NCBI GenBank assembly: GCA_944380235.1 | Contig: CALWHD010000163.1 | Coordinates: 1 to 39,720, forward strand | Source: an uncultured Blautia sp. | Lineage (GTDB): Bacteria > Bacillota > Clostridia > Lachnospirales > Lachnospiraceae | Reading direction: 5' to 3' | Length of the DNA: 39,720 bases | Shown here: positions 23,946-33,052 of the stretch, one piece after another | Layout of the letters: each line of letters begins with the position of its first letter | Numbering within the stretch: the first letter of the stretch is position 1 | The notes under the pieces: generated by a model | Database searches by the model: none | What the model was told of the DNA's origin: nothing | What the model saw: the letters and a program-made list of their open reading frames with translations, nothing else | Translations under genes and position numbers: made by a program

Positions 23946-25088
23946 ATGAGAAAAGATCTGGGATTATATATTCATATTCCATTCTGCATACAAAAATGCG
24001 GATACTGTGATTTTTTATCCTGGAAAGGGACAGAAGAGGAACGTGAGGCATATGTGAGCGCTCTGATAAAAGAGATCAGAAGCTACCGGGAATTTGCAGA
24101 AGGATACAAAGTTTCCACGGTGTTTGTAGGAGGAGGGAGTCCTTCTGTATTAGATCCGGCACAGGCAGAGAGAATCTTTGATGAAGTACGTGGTACCTTT
24201 CAAATAGAAAAACAGCCGGAGATTACCATAGAGGCAAACCCGGGAACCATCACCCGGGAAAAGCTGGATGTCTGGAAACAATGCGGAGTCAATCGGTTAA
24301 GTATGGGGCTTCAGTCCACGGACAATGATAATTTGAAGATGCTGGGACGTATCCATACCTGGGAAGAGTTTCTTGAAGGACTTTCCATGGCAAGGGAGGC
24401 GTCTTTTGACAATATCAGCGCAGACCTGATCTCTTCCATACCGGGACAGACACGGGAAAAATGGGAAAAAGAACTGGAGACTCTGGCGGGACAGAAACTT
24501 GAACATATCTCTGTCTATCAGCTGATATTGGAGGAGGGAACCAGATTCTATGAAGAATATGCCGGACACCCGGAGCTGCTTCCGGATGAGGAAGAAAGCA
24601 GGGAAATCTATCTTTCCACGGGAAAAATTCTGAAAGAGTATGGATTTGAACAGTATGAGATATCCAACTATGCAAAACCGGGAAGAGAGTCCAGACATAA
24701 TCTGAAATACTGGGAGAGGGCAGATTATCTGGGACTGGGACTTGGAGCCTCTTCCATGGTACGAAATATCCGGATGAGCAATACAAGAGATATAAAAAAA
24801 TATCTTGAGCGCTGTGAGAATCCAAAGACTATGCGGGAGAATGTTGAGTTTCTGGAAGAAGCCAGACAAATGGAAGAGTTTATGTTTCTTGGCCTCAGAA
24901 AGACCAGGGGCGTTTCCAGAAAAGAATTCCGCAGGAACTTCGGACAGGATCTGGATCTGGTGTATGAAAAGGCACTTTATAAAGGTTTTGAAAATGGTTT
25001 GCTGAAAGAGAAAAAAGACAGAATTTTTCTTTCGGAGGAAGGGATTCTGGTGAGCAATGCGGTACTCTCAGAATTTCTGTTTGACTAA
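23946..25088 (+). CDS. hemW: HemW-like radical SAM protein (HemN family)
   Basis: HemW binds a [4Fe-4S] cluster, S-adenosylmethionine and heme and is thought to be a heme chaperone. It is often misnamed oxygen-independent coproporphyrinogen oxidase. The 380-residue product shows the radical-SAM cysteines C14-x3-C18-x2-C21 in FCIQKCGYCDF. It lacks the extra N-terminal portion and fourth cysteine of true HemN. GGGSPS, EANPGT, RLSMGLQS and the C-terminal HemN domain (about 290-375) are present. The conserved order lepA-hemW supports the call. It starts at ATG 23946 behind GGAGAG. Confidence 0.92.
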   Translation: MRKDLGLYIHIPFCIQKCGYCDFLSWKGTEEEREAYVSALIKEIRSYREFAEGYKVSTVFVGGGSPSVLDPAQAERIFDEVRGTFQIEKQPEITIEANPGTITREKLDVWKQCGVNRLSMGLQSTDNDNLKMLGRIHTWEEFLEGLSMAREASFDNISADLISSIPGQTREKWEKELETLAGQKLEHISVYQLILEEGTRFYEEYAGHPELLPDEEESREIYLSTGKILKEYGFEQYEISNYAKPGRESRHNLKYWERADYLGLGLGASSMVRNIRMSNTRDIKKYLERCENPKTMRENVEFLEEARQMEEFMFLGLRKTRGVSRKEFRRNFGQDLDLVYEKALYKGFENGLLKEKKDRIFLSEEGILVSNAVLSEFLFD

Positions 25089-25200
25089 TGATTTGATGGA
25101 ATTTTGTTCATAGAATTTTAATGATATTTTTACGGTTTGCTTCTGGATTTTATCCTCCGGGTGTGGCAAAATGAAACAAGAAGTAAACAGGGAGGGTACT

Positions 25201-25632
25201 ATGAATATTTTATTTTTTCTTACCCCCAAAAGTGATGTGGCGTATATTTATGATACATATACTCTGAGACAGGTTTTAGAAAAAATGGAATACCATAAAT
25301 ATTCCTGCATCCCCATTATCAATGAACGGGGGAAATATGTAGGTACAATTACGGAAGGCGATCTATTATGGGGGATTAAAGAACGGAGTAATCTGAACTT
25401 AAAGGATGCAGAGGATGTGCCCATACTTTCTTTTAAACGCCGTGCCGATTATGCTCCTGTGAGAGTAGATTCAGACATGGAAGATATGCTGGAGAAAGCA
25501 ATGCGTCAGAACTTTGTTCCGGTAGTCGATGATCAGAAAAATTTTATAGGGATTATAACAAGACGGGATATCATGCAGTATATCTGTTCCGCAGACAGAA
25601 AAGACGTACAGAAAAATATGGGGCAGGTATAA
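25201..25632 (+). CDS. Tandem CBS-domain protein
   Basis: This 143-residue cytoplasmic protein consists almost entirely of two CBS motifs (about 8-65 and 78-135), a pair that forms one Bateman module for adenine nucleotides. The second motif shows VRVDSDMEDMLEKAMRQNFV and the closing GIITRRDIMQYI; the first shows VGTITEGDLLWGI. No catalytic domain is fused to it. ATG 25201 is chosen because GGGAGGG lies 6 nt upstream; an in-frame ATG at 25171 has no ribosome site. It stands alone between hemW and uvrA, followed by a terminator. It may bind AMP, ATP or c-di-AMP and act on a partner protein, but ligand and partner are unknown. Confidence 0.85.
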   Translation: MNILFFLTPKSDVAYIYDTYTLRQVLEKMEYHKYSCIPIINERGKYVGTITEGDLLWGIKERSNLNLKDAEDVPILSFKRRADYAPVRVDSDMEDMLEKAMRQNFVPVVDDQKNFIGIITRRDIMQYICSADRKDVQKNMGQV

Positions 25633-25650
25633 GAAAACTTCCGGACTGTT

Positions 25651-25692
25651 AAAGAAAAAGCGCTGCAGGTTTGTGGTGCTTTTTCTTTCTTC
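25651..25692 (+). terminator. Rho-independent terminator after the CBS gene
   Basis: AAAGAAAAAGC (25651-25661) pairs perfectly with GCTTTTTCTTT (25678-25688) across a 16-nt loop, giving an 11-bp stem whose 3' arm is a T-rich tract continuing into CTT. It lies 19 nt after the CBS stop and insulates hemW/CBS from uvrA. Confidence 0.75.
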
Positions 25693-25765
25693 ACGGAAAT
25701 CAGAGACTGGAAGATTAGACAGAAATGACAGTTTTTTGAATCGGATTTTTGTGAATTATAAAAAC

Positions 25766-25779
25766 AGAACAAATGTTTG
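25766..25779 (+). promoter_or_regulatory. LexA (SOS) operator-like sequence upstream of uvrA
   Basis: AGAACAAATGTTTG matches the Gram-positive LexA consensus CGAACRNRYGTTYC at 12 of 14 positions, including both GAAC and GTT half sites. It overlaps the -35 box (25777-25782) of the first uvrA promoter, where a repressor would block RNA polymerase. uvrA is a known SOS gene in Bacillus. Confidence 0.6.
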
Positions 25780-25804
25780 AAAAATGGGCGGCGCGTGGTA
25801 TAAT
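25777..25804 (+). promoter_or_regulatory. uvrA promoter P1 (SOS-type)
   Basis: TTGAAA (25777-25782), a 16-nt spacer and a perfect TATAAT (25799-25804) preceded by TGG (extended -10). The LexA-like site overlaps its -35. Its transcript would begin inside the multi-hairpin element, about 180 nt before the uvrA start. Confidence 0.65.
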
Positions 25805-25909
25805 GATTGCAGAAGAAGTGCAATCCAGGGCGAAAAGTCGCCCTGCTTCGCTGCGCGAAGATTATACCGGAGCCATGGCTTGAAAAGTAAATGCCGCCGG
25901 AGGCGCCGC
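25788..25909. repeat. Multi-hairpin element with perfect four-way junction
   Basis: An 8-bp stem, GGTATAAT (25797-25804) with ATTATACC (25861-25868), encloses three perfect hairpins that abut with no unpaired base. They are 25805-25811/25819-25825 (7 bp), 25826-25833/25838-25845 (8 bp, AAAG loop) and 25846-25851/25855-25860 (6 bp, TGC loop). Outside it, GCGGCGC (25788-25794) pairs with GCGCCGC (25903-25909), and AGCCATGGCT (25871-25880) is a perfect palindrome. It is not a tRNA: it has no T-loop consensus or anticodon arm. I do not recognise the family. A palindromic interspersed element (REP/MITE-like) or a structured leader RNA are both possible. Confidence 0.6.
25791..25808 (+). repeat. 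Direct repeat copy 1 (18 bp, carries P1 -10)
   Basis: GCGCGTGGTATAATGATT matches copy 2 at 25922-25939 in 17 of 18 positions; the copies are 131 bp apart. They flank most of the multi-hairpin element, as a target-site duplication or promoter duplication would. Confidence 0.7.
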
Positions 25910-25921
25910 TTCCTTTCCTGC

Positions 25922-25939
25922 GCGCATGGTATAATGATT
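25922..25939 (+). repeat. Direct repeat copy 2 with possible promoter P2 for uvrA
   Basis: GCGCATGGTATAATGATT repeats copy 1 with one mismatch and again contains TGGTATAAT, an extended -10 box (TATAAT at 25930-25935). The -35 region is poor (TTCCTT-like), but extended -10 promoters tolerate that. Transcription would begin near 25942, about 50 nt before uvrA, and would escape the LexA-like site upstream. Confidence 0.55.
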
Positions 25940-25992
25940 TCACATAGAGTAATACTTATAGATAAGAGAAATAAATTGAGAGAGGTACAGAT

Positions 25993-28833
25993 ATGGCAGT
26001 GAAAATACAGCCCCGGCAATACATTAAGATCCGCGGGGCAAATGAAAATAACCTGAAGAATCTGGATGTAGATATTCCCAGAGACCAGTTGGTGGTCCTT
26101 ACAGGATTAAGCGGTTCAGGGAAGAGTTCTCTTGCTTTTGACACTATTTATGCGGAAGGACAGAGGAGATATATGGAGTCTCTTTCCTCCTATGCGCGGC
26201 AGTTTTTGGGGCAGATGGAGAAGCCGGATGTGGAAAGCATTGAGGGACTTTCTCCGGCAATCTCCATTGATCAGAAATCGACCAACAGGAATCCTCGTTC
26301 CACAGTAGGGACTGTGACAGAAATCTACGATTATTTCAGACTTTTGTACGCAAGGATCGGCATACCCCACTGTCCCAAGTGCGGACGCGAGATCAAAAAA
26401 CAGACCGTAGATCAGATGGTGGACAGCATTATGAGTCTTCCGGAGCGGACAAGGATACAGCTTCTGGCACCTGTAGTGAGGGGAAGGAAGGGAACCCATG
26501 CAAAACTCTTTGAACAGGCAAGGAAAAGCGGTTATGTAAGAGTCCAGGTGGACGGCAGTGTTTATGAATTGAGTGAGGAGATCAAGCTTGACAAGAATAT
26601 CAAACATAATATTGAGATCGTTGTAGACAGGCTGATTATAAAAGAAGGAATTGAAAAAAGGCTGACAGATTCCATTGAAACGGTGCTGAATCTGGCGGAA
26701 GGGCGTCTTGTGGTAGACACTATGGACGGGAACACTATTAATTTCAGTCAGAGTTTTTCCTGTCCGGACTGCGGCATCAGTATTGATGAGATTGAACCCA
26801 GAAGCTTTTCTTTTAATAATCCTTTCGGTGCCTGCCCGGTGTGTTTTGGACTGGGATATAAAATGGAATTTGATGTGGACCTGATGATCCCGGACAAAAG
26901 TCTGAGCATTTCACAGGGAGCCATTACAGTGCTGGGCTGGCAGTCCTGTACAGACAAGGGGAGTTTTACCAGGGCAATTCTGGATGCCCTGTCGGAGGAA
27001 TACGGATTTGATCTGGATACCCCTTTTGAGGAATATCCTAAAAAAATACAGGATGTTCTGATCTATGGAACCGGCGGGAAGGAAATCAAGGTACACTATA
27101 AAGGACAGCGGGGAGAGGGTGTTTATGATGTGGCATTTGAAGGTCTGATCAAAAATGTAGAGCGCAGATACCGGGAAACAGGTTCCGATTCCATGAAGCA
27201 GGAATATGAGACTTTTATGCGTATCACGCCCTGTCCCTCCTGCAAAGGTCAGAGGCTGAAACCGGAAGCTCTTGCTGTGACGGTGGGAGGAAAGAATATT
27301 CACGAGGTAACTTCTATGTCCGTGGAAAAGCTTCAGGGATTTATTGAAAATCTTCAGCTTACGCCTACACAGCTGATGATCGGAGAACAGGTCTTAAAGG
27401 AAATCCGGGCAAGAGTAGGATTCCTGGTCAACGTGGGACTGAATTATCTTACACTCTCCAGAGCCACCGGAACTCTTTCCGGAGGGGAGGCACAGAGGAT
27501 TCGGCTCGCCACTCAGATCGGATCCGGTCTTGTGGGAGTTGCCTATATTCTGGATGAACCCAGCATTGGTCTTCATCAGAGAGACAATGATAAACTGTTA
27601 AATACTTTAAAACATCTGAGAGATCTGGGCAATACCCTGATCGTGGTAGAGCATGATGAGGATACTATGCGGGAGGCAGACTGCGTTGTGGATATCGGTC
27701 CCGGTGCAGGAGAGCACGGAGGGCAGCTGGTAGCGGTCGGAACAGCAGAGGAGATTATGAAAAATCCTCATTCTATCACCGGAAAATACTTAAGCGGAGA
27801 ACTGAAGATTCCCGTTCCGGAAGAAAGGAAAAAGCCGGCCGGCTGGCTGACCATTAGAAAGGCAGCTGAGAATAACCTGAAAAACATAGATGTGAAGATC
27901 CCTCTGGGAGTGATGACATGCGTGACAGGTGTTTCCGGATCAGGAAAAAGTTCTCTGGTCAATGAGATTCTTTACAAGAGTCTTGCGAGAAAGCTGAACC
28001 ATGCCAGGACTATTCCGGGCAGACATAAGTGCATCGAAGGCGTGGAGCAGCTTGACAAAGTCATTGATATTGATCAGTCTCCCATCGGGAGAACTCCACG
28101 GTCCAACCCTGCAACATATACAGGAGTTTTTGATCAGATCAGGGATTTATTTGCGGCTACAGCAGATGCCAAGGCGCGAGGCTACAAGAAGGGAAGATTC
28201 AGTTTTAATGTGAAGGGAGGACGCTGTGAAGCCTGCAGCGGTGACGGTATCCTGAAGATAGAGATGCACTTTTTGCCGGATGTCTATGTACCCTGTGAAG
28301 TCTGCCATGGAAAAAGGTATAACAGGGAGACACTGGAGGTAAAATACAAAGGAAAAAGTATTTATGATGTGTTGAATATGACAGTGGAGGAGGCACTGGC
28401 GTTTTTCGACCATGTACCTTCTATTAAAAGAAAAATCCAGACGCTGTATGACGTAGGACTTTCTTATATCCGGCTGGGTCAGCCTTCCACTGAGCTTTCC
28501 GGAGGAGAAGCACAGAGAATCAAGCTTGCCACAGAACTGAGCAAACGAAGCACAGGAAAGACCATCTACATTCTGGATGAGCCTACCACAGGTCTGCATT
28601 TTGCCGATGTCCACAAGCTGATCGAGATTCTTCAGCGTCTGGCAGAAGGTGGAAATACTGTGGTAGTGATCGAGCATAATCTGGATGTGATAAAAACAGC
28701 AGATTATATCATCGATATCGGACCTGAAGGAGGCGATAAAGGGGGAACTGTGATCGCTCAGGGAACACCGGAGGAGGTTGCGGCGAACCCTGTCTCCTAT
28801 ACGGGTCAGTATGTGTCAAAATATTTGAGATGA
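25993..28833 (+). CDS. uvrA: UvrABC excinuclease subunit A
   Basis: UvrA is the damage-recognition ATPase of nucleotide excision repair and loads UvrB on lesions. The 946-residue product is full length. It has the first ATPase half with Walker [10 protein letters not shown] (38-46), the UvrB-binding and insertion domains, a CPKC/CPDC-type zinc site and [18 protein letters not shown]. The second half has GVSGSGKSS (about 645-653), the C-terminal zinc module CEAC...CEVC needed for DNA binding, [15 protein letters not shown] and [10 protein letters not shown]. uvrB is not adjacent on its left, unlike Bacillus uvrBA. It starts at ATG 25993 with AGAGAGG upstream. Regulation probably involves the LexA-like site at 25766. 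Confidence 0.97.
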   Translation: MAVKIQPRQYIKIRGANENNLKNLDVDIPRDQLVVLTGLSGSGKSSLAFDTIYAEGQRRYMESLSSYARQFLGQMEKPDVESIEGLSPAISIDQKSTNRNPRSTVGTVTEIYDYFRLLYARIGIPHCPKCGREIKKQTVDQMVDSIMSLPERTRIQLLAPVVRGRKGTHAKLFEQARKSGYVRVQVDGSVYELSEEIKLDKNIKHNIEIVVDRLIIKEGIEKRLTDSIETVLNLAEGRLVVDTMDGNTINFSQSFSCPDCGISIDEIEPRSFSFNNPFGACPVCFGLGYKMEFDVDLMIPDKSLSISQGAITVLGWQSCTDKGSFTRAILDALSEEYGFDLDTPFEEYPKKIQDVLIYGTGGKEIKVHYKGQRGEGVYDVAFEGLIKNVERRYRETGSDSMKQEYETFMRITPCPSCKGQRLKPEALAVTVGGKNIHEVTSMSVEKLQGFIENLQLTPTQLMIGEQVLKEIRARVGFLVNVGLNYLTLSRATGTLSGGEAQRIRLATQIGSGLVGVAYILDEPSIGLHQRDNDKLLNTLKHLRDLGNTLIVVEHDEDTMREADCVVDIGPGAGEHGGQLVAVGTAEEIMKNPHSITGKYLSGELKIPVPEERKKPAGWLTIRKAAENNLKNIDVKIPLGVMTCVTGVSGSGKSSLVNEILYKSLARKLNHARTIPGRHKCIEGVEQLDKVIDIDQSPIGRTPRSNPATYTGVFDQIRDLFAATADAKARGYKKGRFSFNVKGGRCEACSGDGILKIEMHFLPDVYVPCEVCHGKRYNRETLEVKYKGKSIYDVLNMTVEEALAFFDHVPSIKRKIQTLYDVGLSYIRLGQPSTELSGGEAQRIKLATELSKRSTGKTIYILDEPTTGLHFADVHKLIEILQRLAEGGNTVVVIEHNLDVIKTADYIIDIGPEGGDKGGTVIAQGTPEEVAANPVSYTGQYVSKYLR

Positions 28834-28840
28834 TTGCCCC

Positions 28841-28869
28841 TTTTCAATACAGGGGAAGTTGGATATAAT
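28841..28869 (+). promoter_or_regulatory. Possible mreB promoter
   Basis: A perfect TATAAT (28864-28869) lies 41 nt before the mreB start, with TTTTCA (28841-28846) 17 nt upstream as a weak -35. CCCC and GGGG around the -35 can form a small hairpin. This would let mreB be expressed apart from uvrA. Confidence 0.4.
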
Positions 28870-28910
28870 AAGTGGGAATGGATAAAGGAATGAAAGAAAG
28901 GGGTAGTTGC

Positions 28911-29903
28911 ATGGCAGCATCAGATATTGGAATAGATCTGGGGACCTCCAGTATCCTTGTATATGTGAAGGGAAAGGGCATTGTTTTAAAGGAGCCTTCT
29001 GTAGTCGCATATGATAAAGACAATAATAAGATCCGGGCAGTGGGTGAAGAAGCACGCCAGATGATTGGGAGAACACCGGGAAATATTGTGGCGGTACGTC
29101 CGCTGAGACAGGGTGTTATCTCGGATTATGAAGTTACGGAGAAGATGTTGAAATACTTTGTTTCCAAGGCAATCGGGAAAAGGGCTTTCAGAAAACCGCG
29201 TATCAGTATCTGTGCGCCCAGCGGAATTACAGAAGTGGAAAAAAAAGCAGTGGAAGAAGCTACCTATCAGGCTGGAGCGCGGGAAGTGTCCATTATCGAA
29301 GAACCAATTGCGGCAGCTATCGGAGCAGGGATTGACATTACCAGACCTTTCGGCAATATGATCGTGGATATCGGCGGAGGAACTACGGATGTGGCGGTGA
29401 TTTCCCTGGGAGGCACTGTAGTATCCACCTCTATTAAAGTTGCAGGAGATAATTTTGATGAGGCGATTATGCGTTATGTACGGAAGAAACATAATCTGAT
29501 GATCGGAGAGAGGACAGCTGAAGATATCAAGATTCAGATTGGAACCGTCCATGCGTCGCCACAGCCCAGAACTATGGAAGTTAAAGGAAGGGATACAGTC
29601 ACAGGACTTCCAAAAAGTATCAGCCTGACGTCTGAAGAAATCCGGGAGGCGTTAAAGGACGCTACGGGTCAGATTATGGAAACGATACACAGCATTCTGG
29701 AAAAAACACCTCCGGAGCTGGCTGCGGATGTGGCAGAAAGAGGAATTGTACTCACAGGCGGCGGAGCTCTTCTAGCTGGTCTGGAGGAGCTTATCGAAGA
29801 AGAAACAGGAATCAATACAGTAGTAGCAGAAGAACCGGCACTGGCAGTTGCTGTGGGGACAGGCCAGTATATGGAGTTGATGAGCAAGATAAACGGAAAG
29901 TAG
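28911..29903 (+). CDS. mreB: Rod shape-determining actin homologue MreB
   Basis: MreB polymerises along the inner membrane and directs lateral wall synthesis. The 330-residue product has the actin-fold signatures: phosphate-1 GIDLGTSS (7-14), the connect-1 region, phosphate-2 IVDIGGGTTDVAVISLGG, and the adenosine motif GIVLTGGGALLAGL. Length is normal. ATG 28911 follows GAAAGGGG; an in-frame ATG at 28872 would add 13 residues without homology. It is not linked to mreC and mreD here, so it may be an Mbl/MreBH-like paralogue; a second MreB elsewhere in the genome is likely but not visible. Confidence 0.9.
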   Translation: MAASDIGIDLGTSSILVYVKGKGIVLKEPSVVAYDKDNNKIRAVGEEARQMIGRTPGNIVAVRPLRQGVISDYEVTEKMLKYFVSKAIGKRAFRKPRISICAPSGITEVEKKAVEEATYQAGAREVSIIEEPIAAAIGAGIDITRPFGNMIVDIGGGTTDVAVISLGGTVVSTSIKVAGDNFDEAIMRYVRKKHNLMIGERTAEDIKIQIGTVHASPQPRTMEVKGRDTVTGLPKSISLTSEEIREALKDATGQIMETIHSILEKTPPELAADVAERGIVLTGGGALLAGLEELIEEETGINTVVAEEPALAVAVGTGQYMELMSKINGK

Positions 29904-29944
29904 TTTTTTTGACTGCTTTCTGAAAGGAAGCAGAGGGAAAAAAG

Positions 29945-32176
29945 GTGGAAGAAACCATTGAAGGATTTGTGGAACATATTATATATCGGAACCAGGAAAA
30001 CGGCTATACGGTGGCAAACCTGGTGGCAGATGGTGAGGAAATCACCTGTGTGGGTATATTTCAGTATCTGAATGAAGGAGAAAATATCAGGGCAAAAGGA
30101 AGCTATAAGAAGCATCCTGCCTATGGACGACAGTTTTCAGTGGTTTCCTACGAAACAGTGATTCCTCAGGATTCCCAGGCGATGGAACGATATCTAGGCT
30201 CCGGAGCAATCCGGGGCGTGGGAGCAGCCCTTGCAGCCAGGATCGTGAGAAAATTTGGTGACGATACTCTGCGTATCATAGAAGAAGAGCCGGAACGGCT
30301 GGCTGAGGTAAAAGGGATCAGTGAGAGGAAGGCGCGTGAGATTGCGGAACAGGTAGAAGAAAAATCAGATATGCGCAAGGCGATGATGTTTCTTCAGCAG
30401 TATGGAATTTCTCAGACACTGGGAGCAAAGATCTACCAGCAGTACAGGCAGGATATGTACAGCATTCTGAAAGAAAACCCGTATAAAATGGCAGAGGACA
30501 TTGCCGGAGTGGGATTTAAGATCGCAGATGAGATTGCAGCCAGGATCGGTATTCATACAGATTCGGATTATCGCATTCGAAGTGGGCTTCTTTACATATT
30601 GCTGCAGGCAGCGGCAGAAGGGCATGTATACCTTCCTAAGCAGATTCTGCTGAATCGTGCAGAAAAACTTCTGGGTGTACAGGCGGATTATATGGAAAAA
30701 CATGTCATGGATCTTGCCATGGACCGAAAAGTAACGGTTAAGGAACTGGAGAAAACCGGCGGTGAGCGGGAGCAGATCATCTATGCCAGCCAGTATTATC
30801 AGGTGGAACTCCATGTGGCACAGATGCTTCATGAACTGAATCTGAAAGATTCTGTCAATGAAAGACAAGTATATGACAATCTGGAGAGAATTCAACGGGC
30901 GGAGAACATAGAACTGGATGAAAAGCAGAAAAATGCAGTACTGGAAGCTGCGAAAAACGGTCTTTTAGTGATTACCGGAGGACCGGGAACAGGGAAGACT
31001 ACTACCATCAACGCTATTATCCGTTACTTTGAACTGGAGGGGCTGGATATTTATCTGGCAGCGCCTACGGGGAGGGCGGCGAAGAGAATGACAGAGGCGA
31101 CGGGATACGAAGCAAAGACGATACACCGTCTGCTGGAGCTGAACGGGCTGCCTGAGGAATCTTCCGGCAGTATACATTTTGAGAGAAACGCCCAGAATCC
31201 TTTGGAGGCAGATGTGATTATCATTGATGAGATGTCCATGGTAGATATTTTTCTTATGCATGCTTTGCTGCTGGCAGTGGTCCCGGGAACCAGGCTGATT
31301 CTGGTAGGGGATGTAAATCAGCTTCCAAGTGTGGGACCGGGAAGTGTTCTGAAAGACATCATACGTTCAGAAAAATTTCCGGTGGTGGAACTGGTGAAGA
31401 TTTTCCGACAGGCTTCTCAGAGTGATATCGTAGTAAATGCCCATAAGATCAATCAGGGTGTTCCGGTGGCTCTGGACAATAAAAGTATGGATTTCTTTTT
31501 CCTCAGGCGCTATGATGCCAATGTGATCATCAGCGTAGTTCTCACTTTGATCCAAAAGAAGCTGCCTAAATTTGTGGATGCATCTGTTTATGATATTCAG
31601 GTGCTCACGCCTATGAGGAAAGGAATGCTGGGAGTGGAAAGGCTGAATAAGATCCTCCAGCAGTATTTGAATCCATCTTCCCCGGAAAAAAAAGAAAGAG
31701 AGCACGGTGACGGCCTTTTCAGGGAAGGCGATAAGGTGATGCAGATCAAGAATAACTATCAGATTGAATGGGAAGTGCGCGGAAAGTACGGAATTCCTGT
31801 TGAGAAGGGTGTTGGTGTTTTTAATGGCGATACCGGAATACTGAGAGAGATCAATACCTTTGCAGAGACTGTGACTGTGGAGTTTGATGAATGCAGATTT
31901 GCAGAATATTCCTTCAAACAGCTGGATGAGCTGGAACTTGCCTATGCCATCACCATACACAAAGCACAGGGAAGTGAATATCCGGCAGTGGTGATCCCTC
32001 TTTTGGGAGGTCCAAGAATGCTGATGAACAGAAATCTTCTTTATACAGCGGTAACCCGTGCCAGAAAATGTGTCACTCTTGTGGGTGACGAAAAAACTTT
32101 TTATGAAATGGAAAACAACAAAATGGAGCAGAGCCGTTATACGGCTCTGGATGTAAGAATAAGGGAGACGTATTGA
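29945..32176 (+). CDS. recD2: RecD2-type ATP-dependent DNA helicase
   Basis: RecD2 is a 5'-3' superfamily-1B helicase acting in DNA repair and replication-fork maintenance outside RecBCD. The 743-residue product has an N-terminal OB-like region (about 1-75), helix-hairpin-helix modules (about 80-190) and a helicase core. Motif I is GGPGTGKTTT (about 344-353), Q-GR is APTGRAAKRM, motif II is IIDEMSMVD, motif III is LVGDVNQLPSVGPG, motif V is TIHKAQGSEYPAV and motif VI is YTAVTRARKCV. The GTG start at 29945 has AGAGGG upstream. Its stop overlaps the comFC TTG start, so the two are co-translated. In Firmicutes lacking recB this gene is often called yrrC. Confidence 0.93.
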   Translation: MEETIEGFVEHIIYRNQENGYTVANLVADGEEITCVGIFQYLNEGENIRAKGSYKKHPAYGRQFSVVSYETVIPQDSQAMERYLGSGAIRGVGAALAARIVRKFGDDTLRIIEEEPERLAEVKGISERKAREIAEQVEEKSDMRKAMMFLQQYGISQTLGAKIYQQYRQDMYSILKENPYKMAEDIAGVGFKIADEIAARIGIHTDSDYRIRSGLLYILLQAAAEGHVYLPKQILLNRAEKLLGVQADYMEKHVMDLAMDRKVTVKELEKTGGEREQIIYASQYYQVELHVAQMLHELNLKDSVNERQVYDNLERIQRAENIELDEKQKNAVLEAAKNGLLVITGGPGTGKTTTINAIIRYFELEGLDIYLAAPTGRAAKRMTEATGYEAKTIHRLLELNGLPEESSGSIHFERNAQNPLEADVIIIDEMSMVDIFLMHALLLAVVPGTRLILVGDVNQLPSVGPGSVLKDIIRSEKFPVVELVKIFRQASQSDIVVNAHKINQGVPVALDNKSMDFFFLRRYDANVIISVVLTLIQKKLPKFVDASVYDIQVLTPMRKGMLGVERLNKILQQYLNPSSPEKKEREHGDGLFREGDKVMQIKNNYQIEWEVRGKYGIPVEKGVGVFNGDTGILREINTFAETVTVEFDECRFAEYSFKQLDELELAYAITIHKAQGSEYPAVVIPLLGGPRMLMNRNLLYTAVTRARKCVTLVGDEKTFYEMENNKMEQSRYTALDVRIRETY

Positions 32177-32913
32177 GAAAAAGAAGCAAGACAGGAGAGA
32201 CGCTCCTGAATATCCTATATCCCAGGCGCTGTCCCGTATGCCATGACATTGCAGCGCCGAGAGGACAGAGGATCTGTACAAAATGCAGAGAAAAGCTGGT
32301 CCCTGTTCAGGGACCCCGGTGCTGCATCTGTTCTAAACCGCTGGAAGACCCCCAGGAAGAATACTGCGGGGACTGTCGGCGTATCAGTCATCATTTCAAA
32401 AAGGGGATAGGAATTTTTCCTTATAATCCCATCATTCAAAATTCCCTTTATCAGCTGAAATATGGACAAAGACAAGAATACGGCGTTTTTTATGGAGAAT
32501 TTGCTGCGCTATACGCCCAAAAGGAAATAGCACAGTGGAAGATAGAAATGCTGATTCCGGTACCTCTGCACAGAAGAAGACAGGAAAAGAGGGGATACAA
32601 TCAGGCAGAAATTATTGCACGATCTATTGGGGATAAGCTGGATATTCCTGTTAACATCCGGAGTCTGTACAGGAGGAAAAATACAAAGCCGCAGAAAGAA
32701 TTGAACCCTTCAGAGAGAAAAAATAATATGAAGGATGCATTCTGCATCAGAAAAAGCGGTACAGAAAGTGTAAATGGGAAAAATATCCTTTTAACAGATG
32801 ACATTTATACTACAGGAGCAACTCTGGACGCCGCGGCACAGTGCCTGAGGAATGCCGGCGCGAAGGAGGTTTATTTTCTTACAATTGCTGTGGGCCGAGA
32901 CAGACCGGTATAG
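32173..32913 (+). CDS. comFC: ComFC-like phosphoribosyltransferase-fold competence protein
   Basis: ComFC is a cytoplasmic protein that assists processing of imported DNA in transformation. This 246-residue protein has an N-terminal zinc-ribbon-like region with four CxxC pairs (Cys20/23, CTKC, CCIC and CGDC). A PRTase domain follows, with PVPLHRRRQEKRGYNQAE and the PRPP-loop ILLTDDIYTTGATLD. Length and order match ComF. TTG 32173 overlaps the recD2 stop (TTGA), with AAGGGAG upstream. comFA is not adjacent. It ends the mreB-recD2-comFC run. Confidence 0.88.
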   Translation: MRKRSKTGETLLNILYPRRCPVCHDIAAPRGQRICTKCREKLVPVQGPRCCICSKPLEDPQEEYCGDCRRISHHFKKGIGIFPYNPIIQNSLYQLKYGQRQEYGVFYGEFAALYAQKEIAQWKIEMLIPVPLHRRRQEKRGYNQAEIIARSIGDKLDIPVNIRSLYRRKNTKPQKELNPSERKNNMKDAFCIRKSGTESVNGKNILLTDDIYTTGATLDAAAQCLRNAGAKEVYFLTIAVGRDRPV

Positions 32914-32950
32914 AACAGCAGGGGGACCACAAGGAATCTTTGTGTAAGTC

Positions 32951-32980
32951 TTGATTCATTTCCTGGGGATATGATATAAT
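32951..32980 (+). promoter_or_regulatory. Sigma-A-type promoter of the cdaA operon
   Basis: TTGATT (32951-32956), an 18-nt spacer and TATAAT (32975-32980) preceded by TGA (extended -10). It lies 73 nt before the first of two membrane genes that lead into cdaA and cdaR. Confidence 0.65.
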
Positions 32981-33052
32981 GCATTAAGTATGAGTATCAT
33001 TTTATATGTATAGGACTACTTGAAAAGTAAAATCAGGAAAAGAGGAACGAAT

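Larger units (their letters stand above)
25633..25992. other. Intergenic region between the CBS gene and uvrA (360 nt)
   Basis: No credible gene lies here. In order it holds the CBS terminator (25651-25692), a LexA-like operator (25766-25779), a first promoter (25777-25804), a multi-hairpin element (25788-25909), a second promoter-like copy (25922-25939) and the uvrA leader with its AGAGAGG ribosome site. Local GC content between 25786 and 25925 is visibly higher than in the A+T-rich flanks, suggesting an inserted element. Confidence 0.7.

Noticed and set aside
25797-25868. The four-way-junction element as a tRNA or tmRNA
   Set aside because: No T-loop consensus, no anticodon arm, no CCA-type end, and the arms abut without the linkers found in tRNA.
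29904-29944. Hairpin CTGCTTTC/GGAAGCAG between mreB and recD2 as a terminator
   Set aside because: The T-run precedes the hairpin instead of following it, so it does not have terminator form on the + strand.
31367-32281. Antisense frame of 304 codons opposite recD2 and comFC
   Set aside because: Both + strand genes carry complete family motifs through this stretch; the antisense product resembles nothing I recognise.
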